DNA from: Bacteroidota bacterium
GTDB lineage: Bacteria > Bacteroidota > Bacteroidia > Chitinophagales > Chitinophagaceae
Assembly (NCBI GenBank): GCA_018268085.1
Contig: JAFDXE010000012.1
Span: 1-64,000 of the forward strand
DNA: 64,000 bases
Reading direction: 5' to 3'
The number at the start of each line of letters is the position of its first letter. Position 1 is the stretch's first letter. Below are positions 40,139 to 49,744 of the stretch, piece by piece. The notes below the pieces were generated by a model. The model did not search any database. It was not told where the DNA came from and was given only the letters and a program-made list of their open reading frames with translations. Position numbers and translations under genes: made by a program.

Positions 40139-42091
40139 TTAACGTCTTTGGAATTCCGGTGAACCAATGATAATACCTACCACCTGCGCCATCATATTTG
40201 TTTTATCTGCCCCACCCTGCATATTTTCATTGTTATTACCTTCATTTTCTTTCATGGCGTCTTCTACCAACGATTCATCGGAAATTTGCTTAGGTTCTTT
40301 AATGCTCCCTGTTTTACCAGCCGCATTACCAACATCTGGTTTCAACAACGGTTGGGTAAGCATCGGCGACAATCGTTTAATCGTAGCCGTGAGATCTCTT
40401 TCGGGCATCATAATTTTGCCATAGGTTACCAATGCATCACCCGCACTTTCAGGTTCATGATGATTGTTCAGATCAAGTAAATTTGTTTTTACTCCACGTA
40501 CCTGGTTGGCAGCAATGGCCAATCCGAAATTCATCCTGTTTAATAAAGCCCCTGTGTTTATCCAATATTGGGCCCTGTCCGGGAAACCCGTGGGCGCCTG
40601 GAAATAATATATCTTTTGTCCCATCTTGTCCATCCAGTTAAACAACTGGTAAGGCTGCTGAACGTCGGCGTTCAATGCCCGCACGGTACTTATTACTAAC
40701 TCAAACGGCGATTTCGTTTTTTCACGCATAGCTGATTTGTCCCAAAATTCTTTTGATGATACCATAGTGATCAGCACCTGCCTGATATCCCCCTCTTTTT
40801 CAGTAAATGTTTTTGCCATTTTTTGTACAAGGGTTACAGGCGGTTCATCGGTAACAAACCTCGCAGCCAGTTTCTTTGAAATAAACATTGCTGTTGATGG
40901 ATGATGCGCCAGCATTTTAAGTAACGCAATTCCTTCTTCATACCCGGCGCCTGCAACAAACTTTTTACCCAATACTGTTTTCTCTGCTTTATCATGCCGG
41001 TTCATGGCAAACAAAAAATCGCCTTCATGTATAAATCCGTTATTCTTCAGTTGTGTTTCATCCATCTTTTCAATAACATTCCTGATTCCTTTACCTACAC
41101 TATTTTCAAACGGGTAGATAGTCCACCCTGTTAAAATTTTTGCCGCGTTCGTTACATCCGATTGCGAATAACCACCATCAACGCCCAATGTGTGCAGTTC
41201 CATCACTTCCCTTGCATAATTTTCGTTTAATCCCTGGTTCTTTCTCCTTTGCTGTAAGCGCTGCATCATCTGCGCTTTGGCAGAATCATCCATCGATTCA
41301 CTCAACTTTTGTAAACGCCGTTTCATTCTTTCATCATTCGTTTCATCAGCAGTGGCCGCACTATTAAAATTATCGAGATACATCAACATGGCAGGAGATT
41401 TTGCCGTAGCTATTAACAGCTCTTCAAATTTTCCTGTTGCATTCGGACGAATAACATCCCGTTCAAATGCCGGGATAAACATGGCGCAATCTCTCTTCGT
41501 TAGTGAAACATTGAAGTGATTAAACCAGAAATCGGTCATCACTTCCTGCAACTGGTTGTTTGAATAAGTTGCTCTTAAAATCTTTGCTGCAATAAACTGG
41601 CGATACAATTCGGGTTGGCGACGAAAGTTTTTTTCTTTCACATAGGCAGCCAACTCTTTCTTATAAAGTTTCCGTTCTTCATCTGTTGCCGAATCCTTAG
41701 GTATTACGCCATCTTCTCTGGCCATACGTAATACATCAATGGGGCGTGGGAATAATTTATTGGCTTCCGTATTGGAAAGATTCAATGCATCATAAGCCGA
41801 GAGTCTTTTCTGTAGGGCTTCATCCGGAATTTTACCATCCAACTGTTGCATAAACCATTTCTCCAATCCTGTTTTTACCACTTCATCTACCAGTTGTGGT
41901 GTTGGCCCGAATGAAAACCGATTCAGCAAATGTGCGGCTGCCTGTCTTTCTGTTAAACCGGCTTCTTTATAAGGAAACTTAAAAGTTATATCGTTTTGTA
42001 TTCGGGCAGGATCTTTTACAAATGCAAATAATGAAATAAAAATAATCGTTGCCGCAACGAATTTGGAAAAACGTAACATCGCCGGAATCAT
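40139..42091 (-). CDS. DUF1800 family protein
   Basis: A 650-residue exported protein; a hydrophobic N-terminus (VAATIIFISLFAFV) probably acts as signal or anchor. DUF1800 features: AAHLLNRFSFGPTPQLVDEVVKTGLEKWFMQQLDG near the start, TDFWFNHFNVSLTK, NYAREVMELHTLGVDGGYSQSDV, ARILTGW-like AKILTGWTI, and FSSP-region HPSTAMFISKKLAARFV. The family has no proven activity but is nearly always followed by DUF1501, as here. The linker LNNHHEPESAGDALVTYG and a Gly/Asn-rich segment near the end are low in predicted structure. Confidence 0.9.
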   Translation of the reverse strand: MIPAMLRFSKFVAATIIFISLFAFVKDPARIQNDITFKFPYKEAGLTERQAAAHLLNRFSFGPTPQLVDEVVKTGLEKWFMQQLDGKIPDEALQKRLSAYDALNLSNTEANKLFPRPIDVLRMAREDGVIPKDSATDEERKLYKKELAAYVKEKNFRRQPELYRQFIAAKILRATYSNNQLQEVMTDFWFNHFNVSLTKRDCAMFIPAFERDVIRPNATGKFEELLIATAKSPAMLMYLDNFNSAATADETNDERMKRRLQKLSESMDDSAKAQMMQRLQQRRKNQGLNENYAREVMELHTLGVDGGYSQSDVTNAAKILTGWTIYPFENSVGKGIRNVIEKMDETQLKNNGFIHEGDFLFAMNRHDKAEKTVLGKKFVAGAGYEEGIALLKMLAHHPSTAMFISKKLAARFVTDEPPVTLVQKMAKTFTEKEGDIRQVLITMVSSKEFWDKSAMREKTKSPFELVISTVRALNADVQQPYQLFNWMDKMGQKIYYFQAPTGFPDRAQYWINTGALLNRMNFGLAIAANQVRGVKTNLLDLNNHHEPESAGDALVTYGKIMMPERDLTATIKRLSPMLTQPLLKPDVGNAAGKTGSIKEPKQISDESLVEDAMKENEGNNNENMQGGADKTNMMAQVVGIIIGSPEFQRR

Positions 42092-42178
42092 GACGTAGAT
42101 TAATTAAAGATGATGAGTTGGGTAAAATTAGACTTTTTAAAATCACGTACGTTTAATCCATATTTAATAATATCAACA

Positions 42179-42207
42179 TAAAAAAAACACCCGGAGTTCC
42201 AGGTGTT
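42179..42207 (-). terminator. Intrinsic terminator of the 72-residue membrane-protein gene
   Basis: AACACCTGG / CCGGGTGTT on the minus strand (one mismatch) followed by T8. It is about 25 bp past the stop at 42232. Confidence 0.7.
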
Positions 42208-42231
42208 GTTTCAGAAATATACTTGCAATGA

Positions 42232-42450
42232 TTAATTGTTCGGGATCACCGGGCCAAACCTCAGCCCGCTTTTCTTGTCTCTTCTTTTTGGAAACAGTAC
42301 GTCATGAGCTGTTTCATATCCTTCGTCCGATACTCTTTTTAATCTGTCGAGTTCACCATTTTCATTCATTTGTTTCCTGTTCCTGTAAATGATTATTCCT
42401 GCAACAGCAACAGCAGTTAGTCCGATTAATATACCCAGGTTTCTTTTCAT
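42232..42450 (-). CDS. Small membrane-anchored hypothetical protein
   Basis: From ATG 42450, 72 residues: one transmembrane helix (LGILIGLTAVAVAGIIIY) followed by a charged cytoplasmic tail ending FGPVIPNN. The longer frame from 42489 adds a hydrophobic segment that is unlikely to be translated. Small proteins of this shape are common in Chitinophagaceae. No function known. Confidence 0.55.
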   Translation of the reverse strand: MKRNLGILIGLTAVAVAGIIIYRNRKQMNENGELDRLKRVSDEGYETAHDVLFPKRRDKKSGLRFGPVIPNN

Positions 42451-42520
42451 CTTATTTATTTTTTGTATAAACAAATAAGCAAATCGCATACCGACTTACA
42501 TGCTTACGCAGGATTTCATA

Positions 42521-44488
42521 TTATCTTAATAAAAGTGTAGTTCCTTTTTTGAAATGAACGTGACCATCCATATCTGTTGCTTCCAATATCCATACTACGG
42601 ATTGAGTTTCCTGGACCACATTGCCGATACGACCGTTCCATCCCGGCAGTTCGTTGTTAGATTCGAATATCAATTTTCCCCAACGATTGTATATCCTGAA
42701 ATATTTTAATTTATCAAAGCCAAGCAGCAGCGGTCTCAGGTAATCATTTATTCCATCACCATCGGGCGTAAATACAGATGGTACATACAACGCAATTTCC
42801 TTATGTGTTTTTACATATTGAGTATCCACCGTGGTACAACCTGCACCTGTTTTTAATTCTATCGTGTATAACTGTGGTGTAATTCCCCTGAAATATGGGG
42901 CGAAACGGTGACTGTCATCAAGATTTGTTGCCGGCGTCCAGGTTACACTATTCGCAAAATTATTTCCTCTCGCCTGCAGCCTGTATGAAAAATTATAGGC
43001 GATATCCAATGGAGGGTATGTAATGCCCTGCAGCGCTGTATCTATTGTCATAACGATCCCGGGTGTACGAAGTGCGTTACTGCAAACGTTGCTGGTAAGT
43101 GCCGCACTGTACACGCCCGATGACCTGACAGTATAGGTTAACTGGTTGGCTCCGGGTATTGGCAGATCATCTTTGTACCATTGCACCTGGTTTACGGGAG
43201 ATACACTTAAAACGGGATCGGGTCCGTTGCCCATGCAATGTTTTTGATCTCCGGATAATTGAAGTGTATTGTTGATATTCCTCACCAGCACATGAACTGT
43301 ATCCCTGCTAAAACATCCACCACCTTCACTTTGCATGGTTAGAATATAGCTGGTATCTGTGGATGGTAATACAACTGGATTTGATACCGTGTTACTACTG
43401 TAAAAACCGTAATTGGTATTCCAGGAATACTGCATCCCCCCCACTGCGGGCACACCTAATTGCACCGGTGCCAGATTACAGGATACGAGATCGGGACCGG
43501 CATTGGCAACCGCTGTTAAGGTATCCTGCAGTTCAACATCGAGTGTATCTCTGCAGCCATAACCCGGAAATGGGATCATTTCCAATTGCAAATGCGTACC
43601 TGCTGCTGGTGGTGGTTCAAGATGAAGTATTTGCTGTGTACCTAAAAGCTGTGTAAAATTATTATTAAACCAATTGTACTGCTGATACCCTGAAGGGCCG
43701 TTAACATTTATGGCTGTATCCTGTGCACAAAATGTTTCACCAGCAATTGAATTATCGCAACGGGAACTTACATCTAAATACGCATAACCAAAATGGATCG
43801 CATACGTACAATCGGCCGTTTTAAAAAACAACATTATGGTTTTGCCTTCGTAGCCATTAAGGTAAATGGTGTTCGTTGTCCAGTCTTTATACAATACAGG
43901 CGAGGTGTGCGGTTGCACCGGTGAAACCTGGAAGCCGGGTAGTCCGCCCACAGCAATGTATTCAAACGAAAAACAATCAATCATTTCTTCGGCCGTAACA
44001 TCCCATACTTCTACTTCCAGCCGCGGTTGCTTCTCGGGGTTATGTCCCGGATCTTCAAATACAACTGCATAACTATAGGTAAGCGTAAATTTATTTGATG
44101 TTAAGGGAACAGTGAACTGGTAGGACAATCCTTCCGCAAAACCTCCGGCCTGGTCATTGCCAAGTTTTACCGAGTGGCCGCTTCCATTAGGGCAATTTTT
44201 CGGGAAGCCGCCATATTCATCCAGGCCATCCCCGGGAACTGAAGACAGCATGGTATGTTGCCCGGCAACAGGGCCCTGCGTTAAATGCAGGGAAATATTA
44301 TTAACGCCGTTAAAATCGGAAACACTACCCACCCAACAATTCCAGCCGTCAAAAGTTCCGCTTTCAAAATCGATATTAGCGGGACACTGGCTAAAAGAAA
44401 TATGGTGAATAAAAAAGAAAAACAGGAATATTATTATCCGGGTATTAACTCTCCTACGCCACTTACTTGTATTACAAACAGCTTTCAT
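42521..44488 (-). CDS. T9SS type B (CHU_C) sorted secreted protein
   Basis: A 655-residue protein with a signal peptide (IIIFLFFFFIHHISFS, cleaved before Q). The N-terminal half resembles a lectin/CBM-type jelly roll (DFESGTFDGWNCWVG...). The middle contains Ig-like or PKD-like segments with Cys pairs. The C-terminus is the gliding-motility-associated CHU_C domain: YVPSVFTPDGDGINDYLRPLLLGFDKLKYFRIYNRWGKLIF and WNG, the type B signal for the type IX secretion system. A cell-surface or secreted role is likely; the specific ligand is unknown. Its promoter-like element is 10 bp upstream. Confidence 0.88.
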   Translation of the reverse strand: MKAVCNTSKWRRRVNTRIIIFLFFFFIHHISFSQCPANIDFESGTFDGWNCWVGSVSDFNGVNNISLHLTQGPVAGQHTMLSSVPGDGLDEYGGFPKNCPNGSGHSVKLGNDQAGGFAEGLSYQFTVPLTSNKFTLTYSYAVVFEDPGHNPEKQPRLEVEVWDVTAEEMIDCFSFEYIAVGGLPGFQVSPVQPHTSPVLYKDWTTNTIYLNGYEGKTIMLFFKTADCTYAIHFGYAYLDVSSRCDNSIAGETFCAQDTAINVNGPSGYQQYNWFNNNFTQLLGTQQILHLEPPPAAGTHLQLEMIPFPGYGCRDTLDVELQDTLTAVANAGPDLVSCNLAPVQLGVPAVGGMQYSWNTNYGFYSSNTVSNPVVLPSTDTSYILTMQSEGGGCFSRDTVHVLVRNINNTLQLSGDQKHCMGNGPDPVLSVSPVNQVQWYKDDLPIPGANQLTYTVRSSGVYSAALTSNVCSNALRTPGIVMTIDTALQGITYPPLDIAYNFSYRLQARGNNFANSVTWTPATNLDDSHRFAPYFRGITPQLYTIELKTGAGCTTVDTQYVKTHKEIALYVPSVFTPDGDGINDYLRPLLLGFDKLKYFRIYNRWGKLIFESNNELPGWNGRIGNVVQETQSVVWILEATDMDGHVHFKKGTTLLLR

Positions 44489-44497
44489 TGATTCAGA

Positions 44498-44505
44498 TAA
44501 AGATA
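44498..44505 (-). promoter_or_regulatory. -7-like promoter element, T9SS type B gene
   Basis: TATCTTTA on the minus strand (TAnnTTTG except the last base), 9 nt before ATG 44488. The mRNA would have almost no leader. Confidence 0.4.
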
Positions 44506-44598
44506 CTCAATAAATTTATTTTTTGATACAGATGCCGATACATACATACGTATGGTAAGCTGCCGGGTTGCATTTTCTATCCTGTACCATGACACACG

Positions 44599-46989
44599 CT
44601 AGTTGATGAGTTTTTCAAGATAAATTAGTTTACCTGTTGCATCAAAGCCCTGCACAACGAGACTAAGTTTTTTTGAATAGTCGTTGTTATAAAAACTTAC
44701 TGAAGTGTTAGGCGAATTGGTAACGGTTGTATTCCAATATAAAGTTGAGCGTTCATCTGGTATAGATGCAAAAGCCGGCGTACTATAGTTTGGGTTATAA
44801 AAATCCTGTACCATCGTGTACCCATTTATCAGCAGGTATTTTTTCCCGGGATCCGGTGTTTGTATGTCATCATATTTTTTAAGGTAGATAGCCAATGCGC
44901 CGCCGGGGGCCTGGGTACCTACACCTATAAATCCTGTTTCATAAAATTTGATCATGGCTACTTTATCCATCGTAATGGTTCGGGCAATTTCAACATTGGA
45001 TACCGCTTCATCTACAATGGTTTCTACCATCCAGTTTTTTTTCGTTTGAAGACTGAAGTTTTTCCTGTTTACCAGGGATTTCTGATCGTTGTCGTACGCC
45101 AGGTTGCGAATATTAAGCAGAGCGTAGTTGATAACGTCGATAGAAGGATTGGACACCGGGTGATTGATATTATCTACTACCAATTTACCTGTGTTCCTGA
45201 AAACAGCACTTGCATATTTTTCATTGAGTTTATCTTCAGGCCTTTTAAATTTTGCTTTCAGGAATACTGTTTCCAACTGCTTGTACTTCCCTTCGAAATA
45301 GGAAGTTTGCACATAGCACTGCGTAAAACCCGCTGCGGGAGTTTGATCTCTTCCGGTTGAAATGCCAGTTGCAATGGCTACGGGTGTTCCCGGAAAATAA
45401 AAATCCTGTTCTTTATTCAATTCTATGTTAACAGGAATGCGCTTACCCGATAACGTTATATAACTATAAAATGCTTTTGCGGTACCGTAAAACAATAAGG
45501 AATCTGCAGTGAATTTGCCTTCTGCATCCACTTTAGCTTCTACTGACAGCATTGCTGAATCGCCGGTAATAATAGTAAGTGTAAGCAATCCTTCTCCTGC
45601 CGGCTTATTGTTACCCTGGTGTACAACAGTTCCACTGAGCGACAACAAAAAATGGCCAGGTTCATTTGAGGAGTTATTGCTAAGTTGGCTCGAGGTCCAA
45701 TTGTATCTCGTCCAGCCTTGCGTAAGCAGTAAATTATCCAGTGCCAGCCGGTGAATGGCGTCATCGCTTTCAAAATAATAACCCGGGTTAAAAATATTTC
45801 CCCGTATATCTGAACTCAGCAATAAGCCCGAACAAATATTCTCTTTGTCAGGATAATCAAATAACCTTCCGTCAGTAACAGCTACAGAAAAACTTCGCTG
45901 CACACTATCTTTAAACTGTATTGAAAAATTATTGTATCCTTTCTTACTGCTGTCTCTTTTCAATTCAAGAAGTTCAGGTGTTAACAGATACTCACGATTG
46001 TTTACAAATGATAATCTTTCTGCAAGCGGCACATTGTTCCCGGATAACAGGATGAAATGCAGGATACCGGATCTTATATTTTTTGTACTCAGTGTTCCCG
46101 ACAATACCCTGTCGTTTCCAAATCCTATCCTGCTTTCATACACCGTATCATTATTCAGCTTTACAATCATCCGCACCGTATCAAACAACACCGCTTCGTT
46201 CCGGCTTCGTGTAACCGTGTACGTTTTAGCCGTATCTCCGTCTTTTACAGAAAGATTTACACCGGAAAGAATTACAGGAGGTAATGAAAATTTGAAAGTC
46301 TTACCATTGAATACAATTTCTGCAACCAAACTATCGCCGGTATGAGGCGTGAAAGATGTTTTACCTATTCCGTCGTGTAAGGATCTGAATTCAGCAACCA
46401 CATTGGTACTGTCAGACCTGATCACACCTGAAACGTCTACAGGGTTTCCGGATTCATCCGTTGCTTTAAATGCCACCTGTGTTCGAATTTTATCAATGAG
46501 ATGACCGCTTTCCGGGAAAAACTGTAGTAGTACTGCCGATTTTTTCTCCGGAGTTTTTTGTACATAGGCGTTGTTAAAAACAAAAACATTTCTATTACAG
46601 GTAAAGTCGGGCGTGTGGTTAGCAATTGTTTTTGTGGTTGCCTTCACGGAATAATATCCCTGGGGTAAACTGTCGGGCAGGATAAGTTGCCCCGGCACCG
46701 TTGCGCCAATGATTGGATATTTTTGTTGTAAGACGGCTATTCCCGATGCATTTTCCAACTGGAGGTATAACTCATCACTCATTAAGGAAGGATGGCCGTT
46801 ACTGTATAGATAAGCCTTGAACCAGATCGATTCGCCTGCAGTGTAAAACGGTTTATCGAAGTGAACAAAAATCTTTTCCTGCTGTATGGGTTTTACTGCG
46901 GCTGGCATAGACTGGGCTATACTTTTGCAATGCAGCAGTACTGCAAAAACAACTACCGCCATACCCATAAAAAATTGCCTGCTGTTCAT
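44599..46989 (-). CDS. Large secreted protein with macroglobulin (MG2)-like N-terminal domain
   Basis: From ATG 46989, 796 residues (the longer frame has a poor start). A signal peptide (MNSRQFFMGMAVVVFAVLLH) is followed by a beta domain, EKIFVHFDKPFYTAGESIWFKAYLYSNG, with SDELYLQLENASG and LPDSLPQGYYSVKA, the MG2/macroglobulin-like pattern found in Bacteroidota outer-membrane-associated proteins. No TonB-receptor beta-barrel follows; the C-terminal third ends in FDATGKLIYLEKLIN. No thioester motif or peptidase site is visible. It lies upstream of a T9SS type B gene on the same strand, 100 bp apart, so operon membership is unclear. Confidence 0.65.
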   Translation of the reverse strand: MNSRQFFMGMAVVVFAVLLHCKSIAQSMPAAVKPIQQEKIFVHFDKPFYTAGESIWFKAYLYSNGHPSLMSDELYLQLENASGIAVLQQKYPIIGATVPGQLILPDSLPQGYYSVKATTKTIANHTPDFTCNRNVFVFNNAYVQKTPEKKSAVLLQFFPESGHLIDKIRTQVAFKATDESGNPVDVSGVIRSDSTNVVAEFRSLHDGIGKTSFTPHTGDSLVAEIVFNGKTFKFSLPPVILSGVNLSVKDGDTAKTYTVTRSRNEAVLFDTVRMIVKLNNDTVYESRIGFGNDRVLSGTLSTKNIRSGILHFILLSGNNVPLAERLSFVNNREYLLTPELLELKRDSSKKGYNNFSIQFKDSVQRSFSVAVTDGRLFDYPDKENICSGLLLSSDIRGNIFNPGYYFESDDAIHRLALDNLLLTQGWTRYNWTSSQLSNNSSNEPGHFLLSLSGTVVHQGNNKPAGEGLLTLTIITGDSAMLSVEAKVDAEGKFTADSLLFYGTAKAFYSYITLSGKRIPVNIELNKEQDFYFPGTPVAIATGISTGRDQTPAAGFTQCYVQTSYFEGKYKQLETVFLKAKFKRPEDKLNEKYASAVFRNTGKLVVDNINHPVSNPSIDVINYALLNIRNLAYDNDQKSLVNRKNFSLQTKKNWMVETIVDEAVSNVEIARTITMDKVAMIKFYETGFIGVGTQAPGGALAIYLKKYDDIQTPDPGKKYLLINGYTMVQDFYNPNYSTPAFASIPDERSTLYWNTTVTNSPNTSVSFYNNDYSKKLSLVVQGFDATGKLIYLEKLIN

Positions 46990-47124
46990 ATAACCAAAAT
47001 TCTGAGTAAATGTAGTTATTCCCTGCAGGAACAATTTACCGGTTATCCATTTAAAAGAGTAAGATTGAATTGTTAGCCTTTGCGCTGCAAATGAGGAACA
47101 AAAAAAATTTGAGGATATTGCAGT

Positions 47125-47598
47125 ATGAAATTACAATTCTGGTCGGTGGGTAAAGCGCACGAACCTTATGTAAAGGAAGGTATTGATTTGTTTACTAAAC
47201 GGATCGGCAATTATTATCCGCTGCAATGGAATATCATTCCTGTCCCTAAAAATACAGGAAGTATGCCGGCATCAGAACAAAAAGCAAAAGAAGCAGAATC
47301 TATTCTCTCATCATTAAAAAAAGAGGATTACCTGGTATTACTGGATGAAAGAGGGAAACAACTCAGCAGTGAAGGATTAGCCTCCTTTATTCAGCAAAGA
47401 GCCAATGAAAGTGAGAAGAATATTGTATTTCTTATTGGCGGTGCGTTTGGTGTAAGCGATGCTGTTTTTAAAAGAGCTGATTTTAGCTGGAGTTTGTCGG
47501 CACTTGTATTTCCGCATCAACTGGTGCGGCTTATCCTTGCAGAACAGGTATATCGTGCCTGCAGCATTATCCGTAATGAAAAATATCATCATCAATAG
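47125..47598 (+). CDS. rlmH: 23S rRNA (pseudouridine1915-N3)-methyltransferase RlmH
   Basis: A 157-residue SPOUT-class methyltransferase of normal length. The trefoil-knot motifs are LLDERGKQLSSEGLASFIQQR, FLIGGAFGVSDAVFKRAD (SAM loop) and the C-terminal SALVFPHQLVRLILAEQVYRACSIIRNEKYHH. It methylates pseudouridine 1915 in helix 69 of 23S rRNA in assembled ribosomes. Divergent from the macroglobulin-like gene, it precedes the rhomboid gene by 123 bp. Confidence 0.95.
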   Translation: MKLQFWSVGKAHEPYVKEGIDLFTKRIGNYYPLQWNIIPVPKNTGSMPASEQKAKEAESILSSLKKEDYLVLLDERGKQLSSEGLASFIQQRANESEKNIVFLIGGAFGVSDAVFKRADFSWSLSALVFPHQLVRLILAEQVYRACSIIRNEKYHHQ

Positions 47599-47683
47599 CA
47601 GCACAATAGATTTTACCACATGCAAATCTTTACTACTTAACAATTCCTTTTACATTCGGGACCAGAATATTTTTTAAAGCCGT

Positions 47684-47691
47684 TATCTTTA
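47684..47691 (+). promoter_or_regulatory. -7-like element before the rhomboid gene
   Basis: TATCTTTA with one mismatch to TAnnTTTG, 30 nt before ATG 47722, so the gene may be transcribed separately from rlmH. Confidence 0.35.
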
Positions 47692-47721
47692 TCTACATAA
47701 TTTTTTATCTAAAACACAGTA

Positions 47722-48375
47722 ATGAATTTTTCCGACGCTCCTGTTACCATTCTGCTCATTGCAGCCAATGTTTTGTTTTCCTTCGTGGGATTTTCCAACC
47801 GGGAACTTGTTGATAAAACGATCATGTGGCCTTACTATATAAAAAGGAATAATCAATTTTACCGGTTGGTTACTTCTGGATTTTTACATGCCGACTGGAT
47901 GCATCTTATATTCAACATGTTTACCTTATTTTTCTTCGGAAGAAATATTGAAGCCATTTTTGCCGTGGGCGGATTGGGCGGTAACCTGTCTTACCTGTTG
48001 TTGTACTTTCTGGGAATGATCGTTGCCGATCTGCCTTCCTACTTCAGGCATAAAGACGACTATGGTTACCGGGCTCTGGGTGCTTCGGGCGCTGTATCTG
48101 CCATTGTATTTGCCTCTGTTGTGTTTGATCCCTGGTCGAGCATTTATATTTATGGTGCTTTAAAATTATCCGCTGCGTTATATGCCGTATTGTTCATTGT
48201 ATATTGTGTGTATATGGATAAAAGAGGCAGAGACAATATCAACCACAATGCGCATTTATGGGGTGCATTATTCGGACTGGGATTTACGCTTGTATTGATC
48301 GCTGTGCGAAACCCGGCCATTTTCAATATCATTAAAGAACAATTGAAACATCCAAGTTTATTTGGAAACGGTTAA
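47722..48375 (+). CDS. Rhomboid family intramembrane serine protease
   Basis: A 217-residue protein with six predicted transmembrane helices. Catalytic dyad: Ser122 in GASGAV (GxSG) and His178 in HNAHLWGALFG. The conserved HLIFNM (61-66) and FLHADWMH precede it. Rhomboids cleave substrates within the membrane. Its last 18 bp overlap the convergent tilS gene. Confidence 0.92.
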   Translation: MNFSDAPVTILLIAANVLFSFVGFSNRELVDKTIMWPYYIKRNNQFYRLVTSGFLHADWMHLIFNMFTLFFFGRNIEAIFAVGGLGGNLSYLLLYFLGMIVADLPSYFRHKDDYGYRALGASGAVSAIVFASVVFDPWSSIYIYGALKLSAALYAVLFIVYCVYMDKRGRDNINHNAHLWGALFGLGFTLVLIAVRNPAIFNIIKEQLKHPSLFGNG

Positions 48376-49710
48376 GGACAAACGCAGTACAGCAGTAGTC
48401 TTGCCGGTTAGCTTAAAACGATCATCAATCCGCTGACCTGCCACCCAGATGATCTTTTTGTTCATCTCTACAACCCAGGTATTTTCTTTTTCAGTAATCG
48501 ACAATTTACGGTCTATAAAAAAGCGACTCAGCTTTTTCTTTTTATTCATTCCCAGCGGGTAAAAGTAGTCGCCCTGTTTCCACCTGCGCAGTAAAAGCGG
48601 GAATTGGATTGTGGCTGCATCCAGTTGGGCAATAGCCGGGTTGTCTTCAATCTTTGATGCTTTTTCAGCATGCGTAACGGAAAGTATGAAGTTGGAAAAC
48701 TGAACCTGGCTATCATTTTCCCGGATAAGAAAATGATCCTGGTCGTTGCGGTTGAGTGCAGCAATAATCAGCCAGTTGCGGTTGCGCAGGATACGGTGTG
48801 TGTGCGAATCGATATACCTGCCGGATTCACTGTGTAAGAGATGTGTAATCCCGGTAAGCTGGCCGGGAGTAAATCCAAATGTTTTGGTAAGCTCATACAG
48901 TACGGTTGACAAAGCCGGTGTTTTCAGCAATTTCAAAACAGGCAAATGATGTTCATTCCCTTTTTTAAAAACAAGCTTGCGCTGAATGGAAGATAGTGCC
49001 TGTTCGTATAATATATAAGCGTCGGTAAAACGTTCTATATTGTCTAACAGGTTATCCGTTGCTTTGGGAAACACTTTTTGCACCTGGGGAATAATTTCAT
49101 TCCTGAAAAAATTACGGGTGTATTTATTGCTCTCGTTCGATGAATCGTTACGGAAAGACAGTGAATGTTGGCGGGCAAATTCATGTAAATCTTCTTTTTT
49201 TGCGAACAACAACGGCCGTACAATCTTTTGCTTTTTCCCGCTGATGGGCTGAATACCGGTTAACCCGGCGATACCGGTTCCTTTAAAAAAATTAATGAGA
49301 ACGGTTTCAATATTGTCGTTGGCGTGGTGTGCCGTAACCAGGTATTCGAAAGGTAGCCCGGTTGCCGGATTGATGATTGATGCAAACCAATTGTACCTGA
49401 GCTCCCGTGCCGCTACCTGGATGCTGAGTTTGTTTTCTTCGGCATATTTTTCTGTTGCAAAATGCTGCACAAAAAAACCTGCCTGGTAATTTTCTGCAAG
49501 TTGTTGTACGAATTGTTCATCGCCATCACTCTCTTCTCCCCTTAATGTAAAATTACAATGGGCAATGGAAAATGTATAACCGGCCCTGTAACAAAGTTCA
49601 CACATCACTACCGAATCCACACCCCCACTAACGGCCAGCAGTAAGTGATCTTTAGTTTGAAAAAGATGATGCTTTTTGATGTACTCATTAAAAGATCCCT
49701 GTAGGTTCAT
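48358..49710 (-). CDS. tilS: tRNA(Ile)-lysidine synthase TilS
   Basis: A 450-residue ATP-dependent enzyme that converts C34 of tRNA(Ile2) (CAU anticodon) to lysidine, switching specificity from Met to Ile. The PP-loop SGGVDS is at 28-33, followed by IAHCNFTLRGEESDGDE and the VTAHHANDNIETVLINFFKG motif, then the TilS C-terminal RRWKQGDYFYPLGMNKKKKLSRFFIDRKLS block. Full length. Its 3' end overlaps the rhomboid gene; the TPR gene lies 34 bp upstream on the same strand. Confidence 0.95.
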   Translation of the reverse strand: MNLQGSFNEYIKKHHLFQTKDHLLLAVSGGVDSVVMCELCYRAGYTFSIAHCNFTLRGEESDGDEQFVQQLAENYQAGFFVQHFATEKYAEENKLSIQVAARELRYNWFASIINPATGLPFEYLVTAHHANDNIETVLINFFKGTGIAGLTGIQPISGKKQKIVRPLLFAKKEDLHEFARQHSLSFRNDSSNESNKYTRNFFRNEIIPQVQKVFPKATDNLLDNIERFTDAYILYEQALSSIQRKLVFKKGNEHHLPVLKLLKTPALSTVLYELTKTFGFTPGQLTGITHLLHSESGRYIDSHTHRILRNRNWLIIAALNRNDQDHFLIRENDSQVQFSNFILSVTHAEKASKIEDNPAIAQLDAATIQFPLLLRRWKQGDYFYPLGMNKKKKLSRFFIDRKLSITEKENTWVVEMNKKIIWVAGQRIDDRFKLTGKTTAVLRLSLTVSK

Positions 49711-49744
49711 TTCGTTGAAAGTGCTTTTGTGGGCTACTGATTAT

